Notes: generated from the sequence alone by a model not told the origin. A stretch of 52,165 bases of DNA from Oscillospiraceae bacterium (GCA_031253545.1 JAIRWH010000092.1:1-52165), one strand, 5' to 3'. Shown: positions 42,912 to 51,119, numbered from the stretch's first letter. A program made the numbers and translations.

Positions 42912-42972
42912 GCAACCGCGCCCCCTTTTCGCCCGCAATGAATGTTGAGCTCCCGGATTACCCGGCATCATC

Positions 42973-43001
42973 ATTATAATACAAGAGCGGCGATATATCA
43001 A
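42973..43001 (-). promoter_or_regulatory. promoter of the TagA-GNAT-DJ1-mltG-alaS-HIT operon
   Basis: On the minus strand TTGATA (43001-42996) and a perfect TATAAT (42978-42973) are separated by 17 bp, about 60 nt before the TTG start. Confidence 0.8.
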
Positions 43002-43136
43002 TCACGCCCGGCATCCGCAGAATGTAGAATGTTACCGCGGATACCGACGACAGCGGCGTATATACGTTCTTACCGCGAGTGTTTATCGCGGGAGCGTTAG
43101 CCCGCCCCGCGCACACGCGGTAAAAAGCGGCGGTTG

Positions 43137-44018
43137 TTATTTGTCTCTGTATGCCAGTGTTTCGGCCAAATAAACGAGAAAGTCTTTGTCGTCAAACACA
43201 CCGAGGTGTTCTGCGGCTTTGCCTGTCAGGGCGCGGCAGTATTCCTCGCACCGCCCGACACCGAGCAGTTTCACCAGTGTCAGCTTTGACCCGTCGCTGC
43301 CGGAATCCTTGCCCGTTTGGACGGATTGCCCTTCGGCGTTCAATATGTCGTCGCGTATCTGGAAGGCCAACCCTATGTTGTGCGCGTATGACGCCGCGTG
43401 TTTCCGCCGGGTTTTGGGAGCGCCCGCCAACACACAACCGGCTTCGGCCGCTCCGCGCAGCAACGCGCCCGTTTTCAGTATGCCTATTTGTTCGGCGTTT
43501 TCCCTTGTCTGCGCCAAGGCTTCGCTTTGCATATCGAGCTGCTGCCCGCCCGCCATGCCGTGAATACCCGCGCTCGCGGCCACGATGTGTATCGCCTCCA
43601 ATACGTTTGCGGCTTCCAAGCCTTTCGCGTTTTCCGGGCAGGACATCGCCTCGAAAGCCGCCGTGAGCAATGTGTCGCCTGCAAGCAACGCCGTCGCCTC
43701 GCCAAATACCTTATGGCAGCAGGGCTTGCCGCGCCTTGTGAGGGCATCGTCCATGACGGGGAGGTCGTCGTGTATGAGCGAGTATGTGTGCAGCATCTCC
43801 AAGCCGCACGCAAACGGCAGCGCGCGCTCGCCCCGCCCGCCGCACACGCGGTAAAACTCCATAAGCAGCGCGGGGCGCAGGCGCTTGCCTCCGGCAAAAA
43901 GGCTGTGGCGCATGGCATCGCACAGCGTTTGCTGCGCGAGCGGCTCGGCGGGCAAGCAGCGCCGCAAGCCTTCGTCTGTCATTTGCGCGTATCGCGCGAG
44001 CCTTTCCTCGTGGCGCAT
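43137..44018 (-). CDS. ispA: short-chain polyprenyl diphosphate synthase (farnesyl diphosphate synthase type)
   Basis: The 293-residue enzyme condenses isopentenyl diphosphate with allylic diphosphates. The first aspartate-rich motif is HDDLPVMDD, and GGKRLRP lies upstream. The second motif is QIRDDILN, with Asn in place of the usual final Asp. The bulky residues before the first motif (MLHTYSLIHDD) fit a C15 product. ATG 44018 lies 5 nt after the xseB stop with almost no ribosome site, so translation is probably coupled. With ispD and ispF in the same operon this links the MEP pathway to undecaprenol supply. Confidence 0.94.
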   Translation of the reverse strand: MRHEERLARYAQMTDEGLRRCLPAEPLAQQTLCDAMRHSLFAGGKRLRPALLMEFYRVCGGRGERALPFACGLEMLHTYSLIHDDLPVMDDALTRRGKPCCHKVFGEATALLAGDTLLTAAFEAMSCPENAKGLEAANVLEAIHIVAASAGIHGMAGGQQLDMQSEALAQTRENAEQIGILKTGALLRGAAEAGCVLAGAPKTRRKHAASYAHNIGLAFQIRDDILNAEGQSVQTGKDSGSDGSKLTLVKLLGVGRCEEYCRALTGKAAEHLGVFDDKDFLVYLAETLAYRDK

Positions 44019-44023
44019 ATACG

Positions 44024-44260
44024 CTACTGCGACTCGACAGCGAACGGGGTTTCCTCCACAACGCCATCCGCGTTCGTAGCCAACAAAGCCACATGTTGCC
44101 GCGCGTCGGCGAGGATTTTCTCGCACTCAACCGCCAACGCGGAGCCTTCCTCATACAGTTTGACGCTTTCCTCAAGCGGCGCGTCCCCGCGTTCGAGCTT
44201 CGCCGTAATCTCCTCTAATCTCGCAAGTGACTGCTCAAATGTGGCCGCCAATACGCCCAC
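44024..44260 (-). CDS. xseB: exodeoxyribonuclease VII small subunit
   Basis: The 78-residue protein has the XseB pattern TFEQSLARLEEITAKLERGDAPLEESVKLYEEGSALAVECEKIL, a helical hairpin that binds the XseA C-terminus. GTG 44260 is preceded by AAAGG. A 68-nt gap separates it from xseA. The acidic C-terminal tail is slightly longer than usual. Confidence 0.95.
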   Translation of the reverse strand: MGVLAATFEQSLARLEEITAKLERGDAPLEESVKLYEEGSALAVECEKILADARQHVALLATNADGVVEETPFAVESQ

Positions 44261-44328
44261 CCTTTCTTTTATGAGATATCAGACAATCAAAACCGGAGGC
44301 CGCTCCCCGCGCCCGCGCGATGAGGCGG

Positions 44329-45447
44329 TCAGTTTACGCTCTCCACCACGCACACGGCCGCGCCGCGTTCTGGGCGCACGGTTACCCGACAGCCGGCTTT
44401 CAGGCTTTGCGCGTCTTTCACGGCGACACCGCTCTCGTCGGTCACTATGGCGTATCCGCGCGAGAGTACCCTCAGCGGGTCTAACGCCCGCAAACGCCCG
44501 GCGCTCACGGCCAAAGCCTGCGCGCACGAGAGTGTTTGCCGCTCAAAAGCGCGCAACAGGCGGTCGGTAAGCCGCCGCACATTCTGAGAGGCTCTTTCTG
44601 TAAACGGCGCGCGCAGCAGGCGTTCCCGCAGAGATGCCACGCGCATTGTGAGCTCGTCTTTGTCCGGCGACACAAGCTCCGCCGCGTGGGACGGGGTGGA
44701 TGCGCGCAAATCGGCCACATGGTCGGCTATCGTCACGTCCGGCTCGTGGCCTACGGCGGAGACCACGGGTATGCGGGAGGCGAATATGGCTCTCGCCACC
44801 CGCTCGTCGTTAAACGCCCATAAGTCCTCCGCGCTACCCCCGCCCCTGCCCACGATGATAACATCGGCAAGCGCGTTATTGTTGACATACCGCAGGCACG
44901 ACACAATTTCGCCGGGCGCTTCCTGCCCCTGCACACGGCACGGCGCCACGATGAGCTTGCACAGCGGCCAACGCTTGCGGAATATGCGCACCATATCCAT
45001 AACCACGGCGCCGGAAGGGCTCGTGACAAGGGCTACGCGCATGGGGTAGCGCGGGAGCGGCTTCTTGTGCGCGCGGTCAAACAAGCCTTCCTCGGCTAAT
45101 TTGGCTTTCAGCGCCTCGAACGCGGCGGTCAGGTCGCCCTCGCCCGCTTGCATGAGGCTTGCGCAATAAAGCTGATACTGCCCGTCACGTTGATATACGG
45201 ACAGGTGCCCCGCCGCGAGCACGGTCATGCCGTCCGCGGGAGTAAAGCGCAGCCTGGCTGCATCGTTCATGAACATCACGCAGCGCAGCGAACAATCCGC
45301 GTCTTTGAGCGTAAAGTAGTGATGGCCGGAGGTATACCTCTTGTAATTGGATATTTCCCCGCGCACGAGCAGGCTTTGCAAGGTCTCATCCTTCTCTAAC
45401 AGCCCCTTGACCAATCGGTTGACCTGCGACACGGTCAAAGCGTCCAT
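44329..45447 (-). CDS. xseA: exodeoxyribonuclease VII large subunit
   Basis: The 372-residue nuclease subunit has an N-terminal OB fold (VSQVNRLVKGLLEKDETLQSLLVRGEISNYKRYTSGHHYFTLKD). The catalytic domain has VALVTSPSGAVVMDMV, DVIIVGRGGGSAEDLWAFNDE, SAVGHEPDVTIADHVADLRASTPSHAAEL, and a coiled-coil tail. It is shorter than the E. coli protein (456) because the coiled coil is reduced, as in many Bacillota. ATG 45447 follows GGAGAG and overlaps the TsaD-like gene by 13 nt. Confidence 0.96.
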   Translation of the reverse strand: MDALTVSQVNRLVKGLLEKDETLQSLLVRGEISNYKRYTSGHHYFTLKDADCSLRCVMFMNDAARLRFTPADGMTVLAAGHLSVYQRDGQYQLYCASLMQAGEGDLTAAFEALKAKLAEEGLFDRAHKKPLPRYPMRVALVTSPSGAVVMDMVRIFRKRWPLCKLIVAPCRVQGQEAPGEIVSCLRYVNNNALADVIIVGRGGGSAEDLWAFNDERVARAIFASRIPVVSAVGHEPDVTIADHVADLRASTPSHAAELVSPDKDELTMRVASLRERLLRAPFTERASQNVRRLTDRLLRAFERQTLSCAQALAVSAGRLRALDPLRVLSRGYAIVTDESGVAVKDAQSLKAGCRVTVRPERGAAVCVVESVN

Positions 45448-46361
45448 GCGGCACTCTCCTTCCCGATTTTCGACATGAGCAGATACCCCAAGTAAGCGCA
45501 ACCCGCCGCGTTATCCGCCGAAGCCTCCCTGCCGGCGAATACGGCACCGGACATAACCTCGCGCACAATCGAGTTTGCCGCCACCCCTCCGCAGCAGACG
45601 AGCGGCAAGGCGGGATACTCGCCCCGCGCCGACGCGCCCGCCACTTGCAGCGCGCCGGCTATGGAGCGCAGCACGTAGTACGCCACGTCTTCCGGCCTTT
45701 CACCGTCGCGCAGGTAACTTTCCGCTCGGTTTTCGAGCCCCGAAAGGGAAAACTCCCGCTCACGCACGGTGATATGGCCCTTGAGGTTGCCGCTCTTTTG
45801 CAGCGCGAGACGCTCCAAGCCCGGCCCGCACGGGAACTCCAAACCCATCTTCATGCCCACTCGGTCAATTATCTGCCCCGCACTGATGTCGGTGGTGCCG
45901 CCGATACGTTCCGCCCGGAAAGACGGTTTCACGAAAAGCAGTTCGGTGGTGCCGCCTGAGATGTGCCAGGCGTAAAACGGCTCTTTGCAAAGCTCGTGCC
46001 TGCCCGAAGACAACACGGCGGCGGCAAGGTGGTTCTGCTGGTGGGATACCTGAAAGAGCGGTACGCCCGCCGCCCGCGCCATGGCTTTGCCAATTTGGAG
46101 CCCGGCCAGGAAGCACGGCATATACGACCCATACACGGCGCGGGGGCGGGAGCTGACGCACACGGCGGAGAGCGCGCCCGGCAACCAAATGTCGTCGAGT
46201 ACCTTCGGCAACTCCAAGATATGCTGAAAGAGCGCGTCGGACTGCCGCAAGCCGCGTTTGCCCTCCGGCACGCGCAGCTGCCGCCGTTTTTCCGACATGA
46301 GCCTGCCGTCGTAGAGAGCGGCGGAGGTGGTGTAACAGCTGGTGTCTAATCCGAGTATCAT
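45435..46361 (-). CDS. TsaD/Kae1 family paralogue (peptidase M22-like)
   Basis: The 308-residue ASKHA-fold protein resembles TsaD: ILGLDTSCYTTSAALYDG at the start, the metal-binding HxxxH motif in VSHQQNHLAAAV, ISGGTTELL, and a C-terminal GGVAANSIVRE and DNAAGCAYLGYL. It is shorter and more divergent than genuine TsaD (about 340) and occurs, as is common in Clostridia, between nusB and xseA. A tRNA t6A role is not assured and a separate function is likely. Its ATG overlaps the nusB stop. Confidence 0.82.
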   Translation of the reverse strand: MILGLDTSCYTTSAALYDGRLMSEKRRQLRVPEGKRGLRQSDALFQHILELPKVLDDIWLPGALSAVCVSSRPRAVYGSYMPCFLAGLQIGKAMARAAGVPLFQVSHQQNHLAAAVLSSGRHELCKEPFYAWHISGGTTELLFVKPSFRAERIGGTTDISAGQIIDRVGMKMGLEFPCGPGLERLALQKSGNLKGHITVREREFSLSGLENRAESYLRDGERPEDVAYYVLRSIAGALQVAGASARGEYPALPLVCCGGVAANSIVREVMSGAVFAGREASADNAAGCAYLGYLLMSKIGKESAAWTL

Positions 46362-46807
46362 ACGCCGGTCTCTTTCCGTGAAAACGCGCCGAGTATGCCG
46401 TTGGTAAAACCCGTGACTTCGGCGCTTTCGTACTGCTTCGATATGTCAATGGCGGCGTTGATTGCGGCCGCCGCAGGCACTTCGTCGCGCATATACAGCA
46501 CCTCAAACATACACACGCGCAGTATGGCCACCGTCATGCGCGGCAGCCGCGCGAAGCCCCAGTTTATGGCGTATTTTTCGATGTACGAGTCCAATTCCGC
46601 CAAATGGGCGGCCACCCCCAGCGTCACGCGCCTGATATACGCGCTCTGCTCCGCGTCCGGCGGCGGTCCGGCGCGCTCTTTGAGCGAGGCGTAACGCTCG
46701 AAAAACTCCGACCCTAAGCGCTCTTCCAACAGCAACTCGGCATCCGGGTTGCAGTCGAGACCGTATACGGTAATCACGGCGTATTCGCGCGCGGCTACCC
46801 GTGTCAT
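46358..46807 (-). CDS. nusB: transcription antitermination factor NusB (divergent)
   Basis: The 149-residue helical protein has the NusB pattern: an N-terminal ARREYAVxxLY-like segment (AAREYAVITVYGLD), a central hydrophobic helix pair, and the signature RMTVAILRVCMFEVLYMRDEVPAAAAINAAIDISKQY, with FTNGILGAF near the end. It helps antitermination at rRNA operons with NusE. The ATG 46807 overlaps the ispF stop, and its own stop overlaps the TsaD-like ATG. Confidence 0.93.
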   Translation of the reverse strand: MTRVAAREYAVITVYGLDCNPDAELLLEERLGSEFFERYASLKERAGPPPDAEQSAYIRRVTLGVAAHLAELDSYIEKYAINWGFARLPRMTVAILRVCMFEVLYMRDEVPAAAAINAAIDISKQYESAEVTGFTNGILGAFSRKETGV

Positions 46808-47274
46808 AGGCGCTCCCTGAGCAAGGCGACCGCCGAGGCGGCTATGCCGAGACCGGCACCCGTGAAACCCAGCCCCTCCTCCGTGGTAAACTTCACGTTG
46901 ACTTGCGAGGCGCGCACACCCAGCGATGAAGCAATGTTTTCGCACATTTCCCGCCCGTAGGGGGCGAGTTTCGGCTCTTGCGCCGTCACGGTGGAGTCTA
47001 TGTTGAGAACCTCGTAGCCGCCGAGCAGGGCGCTCACCAAGGAAAGGAGGCGCAAACTGCAAACATCTTTGTATCGCGCGTCGGTGTCGGGGAAAAGGCG
47101 GCCTATGTCTCCAAGGGCGGCGGCACCGAGCAGCGCGTCTATAACGGCGTGGGTGAGCACATCGGCATCCGAATGGCCGAGCAGGCCGCTATGCCAAGGT
47201 ATATTCACCCCGCCCAATATGAGAGGCAGCCCGCCGGACAGCGCGTGCGCGTCGTAACCCTGACCGATTCTCAT
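46804..47274 (-). CDS. ispF: 2-C-methyl-D-erythritol 2,4-cyclodiphosphate synthase
   Basis: The 156-residue MEP pathway enzyme starts MRIGQGYDAHAL with the metal-binding Asp and His. It continues GGVNIPWHSGLLGHSDADVLTHAVIDALLGAAALGDIGRLFPDTD and ends with FTTEEGLGFTGAGLGIAASAV. ATG 47274 follows GGAGG and lies 2 nt after the ispD stop. It forms a trimer that cyclises CDP-ME 2-phosphate. Confidence 0.97.
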   Translation of the reverse strand: MRIGQGYDAHALSGGLPLILGGVNIPWHSGLLGHSDADVLTHAVIDALLGAAALGDIGRLFPDTDARYKDVCSLRLLSLVSALLGGYEVLNIDSTVTAQEPKLAPYGREMCENIASSLGVRASQVNVKFTTEEGLGFTGAGLGIAASAVALLRERL

Positions 47275-47276
47275 TG

Positions 47277-47993
47277 TCAACCCGCCTCCACGAGCGCGCG
47301 AAACCACGCGAGGTCGGCGGGCGTGGTGATTTTGATGTTGCCCTCGTCGCCGGGCGTGAGGTAGACCGTAACGCCGAGGCGCTCCACGGCGGAGCTGCAG
47401 TCGGTGGGGGACTCGCCGTCTTTCAGAGCCGCGGCGAGCGCCGCTTTGAGCAGCGGCATATCGAAACACTGCGGCGTTTGGGCAAGCATATACCGCCGCC
47501 GCTCCGGGGTGGCGCTCACCGTAAGGCCGTCTTCGGTGGTCTTGAGCGTGTCGCGCAGCGGCACGGCGGGGCAGGACGCGCCCTTTTCCAAGGCCATATC
47601 CACCGCATGGCGTATCACGCGCGCGGTAACGCACGGGCGCGCGCCGTCGTGCACGGCCGCGATGCGCGCCGAGGGGTCGGCGGCCGAGAGTGCCAACATC
47701 ACGGATTCCGCCCTGGTCCGCCCTCCGCGCACAATGCCGCGCAGTTTGGTAAAACCAAGATTGCCGCATAATTCCGTGAGCGCGGGTATGTCCTCCTCGC
47801 GGGAGGCCACAATAATTTCGCTGATATGCCCGCTCTCTTCAAGCGCCCTAAGCGTGTGGACGATAACGGGCAGTCCGCCCGCCTTGGCCAGTATCTTCGA
47901 TTCGCCGCCCATACGCGCCGAAAACCCGGCGGCGGGCACAAGCGCCGTGACGAACGCGCCCCCGGCAGGCGCGGACTCCGCCGCCCGCCTCAC
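47277..47993 (-). CDS. ispD: 2-C-methyl-D-erythritol 4-phosphate cytidylyltransferase
   Basis: The 238-residue nucleotidyltransferase has the CTP-binding loop LVPAAGFSARMGGESKILAKAGG, then VRGGRTRAESVMLAL, VHDGARPCV, the AQTPQCFDM motif and EGNIKITTPADL near the C-terminus. GTG 47993 lies 6 nt after the carD stop. The family consensus begins about 12 residues later, so the first residues may be an extension. Confidence 0.96.
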   Translation of the reverse strand: MRRAAESAPAGGAFVTALVPAAGFSARMGGESKILAKAGGLPVIVHTLRALEESGHISEIIVASREEDIPALTELCGNLGFTKLRGIVRGGRTRAESVMLALSAADPSARIAAVHDGARPCVTARVIRHAVDMALEKGASCPAVPLRDTLKTTEDGLTVSATPERRRYMLAQTPQCFDMPLLKAALAAALKDGESPTDCSSAVERLGVTVYLTPGDEGNIKITTPADLAWFRALVEAG

Positions 47994-47999
47994 GGCCGC

Positions 48000-48476
48000 T
48001 CAGGCGAGCAACGCCGTGATACGCTGCTCCACGTCTTCATACGTTGCGCTCTGAGCAAGGACTATTTCGGATATGACAATCTGCTTGGCGGAAACGAGCA
48101 TTTTACGTTCGCCCGTGGAAAGTCCGCGTTCCCGGTCGCGGGCGATTAAGCCCTTGATGACCTTGCACACTTCGAGCAAATCGCCGCTCTTAATGCGCAG
48201 CATATTCTCCCTGTAACGCCTGTTCCAATTTTGGGTCATGTCAATCTCTATGCCGGAAAGGGAGTCCATAAGCTCCCCGGCGCGCTCGTTGTCTATTATC
48301 GCCCGCATGCCTATCTCGTCGGAGGAGAGCACGGGTATCATGACCAACATACCGCCGGCAGGCACCCTCAGCACATAGTAATCTCGGGTCTCGCCCTCGA
48401 TTCTGCGCGACACGATGCTTTCAATGACACCCGCCCCGTGCATGGGGTGCACGACTTTATCTCCCACAAAGAACAT
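48000..48476 (-). CDS. CarD/CdnL family RNA-polymerase-binding regulator
   Basis: The 158-residue protein has an N-terminal Tudor-like RNA polymerase interaction domain (MFFVGDKVVHPMHGAGVIESI...YYVLRVPAGGMLVMIPV) and a helical C-terminal DNA-interaction domain. CarD-type proteins stabilise open promoter complexes, often for rRNA and housekeeping genes. It heads the operon with ispD, ispF, nusB, TsaD-like, xseA, xseB and ispA, placing two transcription factors (CarD, NusB) with isoprenoid genes. ATG 48476 is preceded by GGGAGGTGG. Confidence 0.95.
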   Translation of the reverse strand: MFFVGDKVVHPMHGAGVIESIVSRRIEGETRDYYVLRVPAGGMLVMIPVLSSDEIGMRAIIDNERAGELMDSLSGIEIDMTQNWNRRYRENMLRIKSGDLLEVCKVIKGLIARDRERGLSTGERKMLVSAKQIVISEIVLAQSATYEDVEQRITALLA

Positions 48477-48506
48477 TCGCCAGCCACCTCCCGGATACTA
48501 CGCCCC

Positions 48507-48535
48507 ATTATACACCGAAGCCGGAAAAAGCGCAA
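48507..48535 (-). promoter_or_regulatory. promoter of the carD operon
   Basis: On the minus strand TTGCGC (48535-48530) and a perfect TATAAT (48512-48507) have a 17-bp spacer. This is the last core-genome signal before the accessory region. From 48536 to 48806 I see no gene. Confidence 0.8.
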
Positions 48536-48806
48536 GAAATATTTCGTGTACGGCGTAAGGTATCGGTATGGCGGAAGCGTTGAACGATACGTGCCGCACG
48601 GTTTTCTCCCGCGCGAAAAGGAAATCGGGCGACCGCGGCCGGGAGCAATTTTCCGATTGCGTTTTGCGGCAAACGGGTATTTCCCGACGGTAAAGACCGA
48701 CGTCTATACATTTCAAGCGATGGCGACACCGCTGTCGAGACGGAGGGACAAAAAGCGTTGACAGCGTATCCGAAAGAGCGCTTCAACAACGGCATGAAAA
48801 CTTTTA

Positions 48807-48830
48807 GGTAACTATATACAACATTACACA
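48807..48830 (+). repeat. left terminal inverted repeat
   Basis: GGTAACTATATACAACATTA followed by CACA. It matches the complement of 51120-51143 at 22 of 24 positions and points inward. Weak similarity (TTGAC at a comparable distance) continues past the 24 nt. Confidence 0.7.
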
Positions 48831-49162
48831 GTACTCATTGACAACGTCGGATGAGCATTACTGTTAAGGCGAAGCCTCATGAAACCGCCGAGTAGGATGA
48901 ATTTGCCTTCTCGTTCTTTCATTTCCGACAATTCGAGAAGCAGTTTTCTCTACAATCTTATCAACGGTTCATGTATTTCGATTCGCTTCGATAAACCCTT
49001 TGATTGCACGAGTAGCAAACTAACCCAAATTGCAAGCGGAGCCGTGTAACGCACGGCAAAGAGGTTGTCGTATCAATGAAGCTCTTCCCGTTAATCACCG
49101 ACCGACTGCGAGCCTGCATGGACAAAGGGCTTTCGGAATAACCGCAGAGTGTATCACGCCCC
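48831..49162. other. AT-rich stretch without an assignable gene
   Basis: No intact gene is evident. A plus-strand frame ending at 49141 (TAA) reads THGKEVVVSMKLFPLITDRL and a few more residues, which could be the tail of a decayed protein I cannot name. An overlapping minus-strand frame is equally unrecognised. Confidence 0.3.
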
Positions 49163-49226
49163 GGAACAAGGGCGCTCCTTTGCGCCCTTGTTCCGCCCAC
49201 TTCCCACCCCTTCCGCCTTCGGGCGG
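49163..49226 (-). terminator. strong hairpins downstream of the DUF6273 gene
   Basis: A perfect 13-bp stem with a 6-nt loop (GGAACAAGGGCGC at 49163-49175 with GCGCCCTTGTTCC at 49182-49194) and a CCGCC-TTCG-GGCGG hairpin (49213-49226, UUCG tetraloop on the plus strand) lie past the stop. No T run follows, so the termination role is uncertain. Confidence 0.45.
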
Positions 49227-49270
49227 GGCTGATTGCACCGCTGCGCGGCGCTGATGCGGAAGATTACGGA

Positions 49271-50506
49271 TTACGGATTCAGCCACAAAGCGGGGCGGAG
49301 GCCATTGTCGGAGTAGTCCACGATGCCGCCGTTGACGTTCACGTAGCCGTCGTAGTCGACAAAGGCGGCGTCGTCCGAGCCGTCGCCGGGGGAACGCAGC
49401 CACCAGTACCAAGCCGCGCTGTAGCCACTATTATCCGCAATCCTCGCGTTGTTGTATTGGTCGTCTATCATGTAGTATGAGTTGTCGTCCGGATTGCCGT
49501 TTGCAAGCTGCCCGCTGTCGCCGAAGTATTTGACCACTTCCTCTAACGAGAGCAGGAAGATTTTGTCCGTGGTGTCCGCCCCGCCGGAAGTACCGTACCA
49601 TTGATTATCTTTGTTCACGTTATGTGTGTCGGCAATCTTCGTCCTGTCTGTTGCGGAAAAGCCGTTATAAAACTCGCCGTTGAGGTAGGCGCGTATGGTG
49701 CAGTCAGCCCAGGTAATGCTTGTCGTGTTGTGGTATGACCTGAAATCAATAATTTTGTCGGTTATGACGAGCGCCTTGCCACCCTCAACCGCAAGCATGC
49801 GCCATTCGTACGCGCCGAAAGTAACAATATCCCCGACTTTGGATGCCGCAGAAGGTGCGGGATAGCTGCTTGGTGACGGACTTTGTGACGGTGATGGTGA
49901 TGGCGATGGAGACGGGCTTGGCGAGGGTGACAGGCTGGGTGATGGGCTTGGACTTGGTGAGGGGGAAGGACTGGGTGACGGACTTGGCGAAGGAGAAGGA
50001 GAAAGTGAAGGGCTTGGACTTGGCGAGGGTGAGGGTGATGGGTTGCGAGAAGAACTTGGGCTTGGTGACGGTGACGGATTTGGAGACGGTGATGCCGGCC
50101 TTTGTTCAGACGGGCTTGGTGAAGGTGAATCCTGCGGAGACGGCGAGGGTTCCTCGCTCTGCGTGGGGTCGGGTTCGCTTGGCGTGGGTTGCTCCGAGGG
50201 TTGCTCCGAGGGTGAGGGTGATGGGCTTGGTGAAGGCGAAGCCATGCTCACGCCGGAGGTTACTTCCTCCAACTTTTCCTCTATATCGCCATTCCCCGGC
50301 AAAGCGACAAGACCCTGCCGCAATGTGGCGGCGGCTTTGTCGGTCTGCCCCAGGGCGACGTATGCGTCCGCCAACCCCGTATAGCCTCTGGGGTTCTTGG
50401 GTTCTACTTCTATTAAGCGTGTGAAATAGATTACCGCTTCCTCGTAGTTTAGCTCAAGCAGGTACTTCTCGCCGAGGTCGAGCAGTTCTTTTGCCGTATC
50501 CTTGAC
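49271..50506 (-). pseudogene. TPR / Ser-Pro linker / DUF6273 protein, 5'-truncated
   Basis: An open frame of 411 codons runs from just after a TAG (50509-50507) to TAA 49271. It encodes tetratricopeptide helices (AKELLDLGEKYLLELNYEEA, then GYTGLADAYVALGQTDKAA), a very long Ser-Pro-rich linker, and a C-terminal domain (GDIVTFGAYEWRMLAVEGGKA ... WYWWLRSPG ... GLRPALWLNP) typical of DUF6273. No credible start codon or ribosome site precedes the TPR. The first usable codon, TTG 50374, splits a TPR helix. Related proteins normally start with a lipoprotein signal, so the true 5' end has probably been replaced by the transposase remnant. It could still be translated from the transposase transcript. 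The function of DUF6273 is unknown; display outside the cell is likely. Confidence 0.65.
49868..50239 (-). repeat. long Ser-Pro coding repeat
   Basis: About 120 residues of Ser-Pro, interspersed with Glu, Gln and Asn, encoded by near-repeats of AGCCCNTCNCCN-type hexamers on the minus strand. It is the longest low-complexity tract in the window. Confidence 0.85.
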
Positions 50507-50509
50507 CTA

Positions 50510-51049
50510 ACGCGCGTTCAGTTTTCCGTTTATCTCGACTAACCCGACTACGGGTGTTTTATCCTTCGCGCTCCTCCCTTGGGAGCCCATCACTCTTTTT
50601 ATCCGCGTGGCGATTCTTGTTCTTCCCGCCGATAAAGGTCTCGTCGGCCTCAACGTCATTGTCAAGCTCATTGCAGTTCTCAATCTTGAAGCAGTTGCGA
50701 ATTCTTTGCAGCATGAACCACGCCGTCCTCTAGGTAACGCCTATGTCTCTCGAAAGTTGCAAGGACGATATACCTTTCTTGTGAGAGGTCACGAGCCAGA
50801 TTGCCAAAAACCATTTCCGAAGACTGATTTTCGTGTTATCGAACATCGTATGTGTTTTGACATTGAAATACTTTCTTGTGTTTTTACAGCGGTATCTGTT
50901 GTCCTTGCATTTATACACAACGAGTTCCCATCGAACGAGCTGACTACTCTGCCACCTCAACGGAGTTCTTCCAGATGGCAGACGCGAGCCTGCTCGTCCG
51001 GGAACGCTTGGAGCAGTTCGGGTATGGAGTTGAAGTCTGTGTTAATCAT
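50510..51049 (-). pseudogene. IS1595 family transposase, broken
   Basis: Starting at ATG 51049 (AGGAG upstream), three frames read in turn give recognisable IS1595/ISXO2-like sequence: INTDFNSIPELLQAFPDEQA, then after a frameshift YRCKNTRKYFNVKTHTMFDN and KWFLAIWLVTSHKKGISSLQ. An in-frame TAG replaces the usual Gln in IGVTQKTAWF; then come TAWFMLQRIRN, DNDVEADETFIGGKNKNRHA, a second frameshift and TPVVGLVEINGKLNAR. The zinc-ribbon cysteines are partly lost and the C-terminal catalytic part is missing, cut at the junction with the TPR gene. It is clearly non-functional. Confidence 0.85.
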
Positions 51050-51082
51050 GGCGTATCTCCTCTCGTCTTGAATTATGCCATG

Positions 51083-51110
51083 ACTGTACCATACTATTTA
51101 CATTCGTCAA
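51083..51110 (-). promoter_or_regulatory. possible transposase promoter
   Basis: On the minus strand TTGACG (51110-51105) and TACAGT (51088-51083) are 16 bp apart, just inside the right inverted repeat. Confidence 0.45.
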
Positions 51111-51119
51111 GGGGGTAGT

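Noticed and set aside
43002-43136. tRNA or small RNA in the gap between ispA and the TagA promoter
   Set aside because: Repeated ACCGCG motifs can form hairpins, but no cloverleaf or conserved T-arm is present.
49271-49420. DUF6273 C-terminus (rich in Asp, Asn and Tyr codons, ending LRPALWLNP) as the variable region of a diversity-generating retroelement
   Set aside because: No reverse transcriptase, accessory gene or template repeat is present in the window, and the residues fit the ordinary family pattern.
49868-50239. Ser-Pro coding repeats read as a CRISPR array or non-coding satellite
   Set aside because: The units are 6-12 nt, run in frame with a protein and have no unique spacers. 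No cas genes are seen.
50507-50731. In-frame TAG codons in the transposase, considered as possible stop-codon reassignment
   Set aside because: TAG is used as a normal stop by purB, guaA, yjbQ and others here. The transposase also has two frameshifts, so decay is the simpler explanation.
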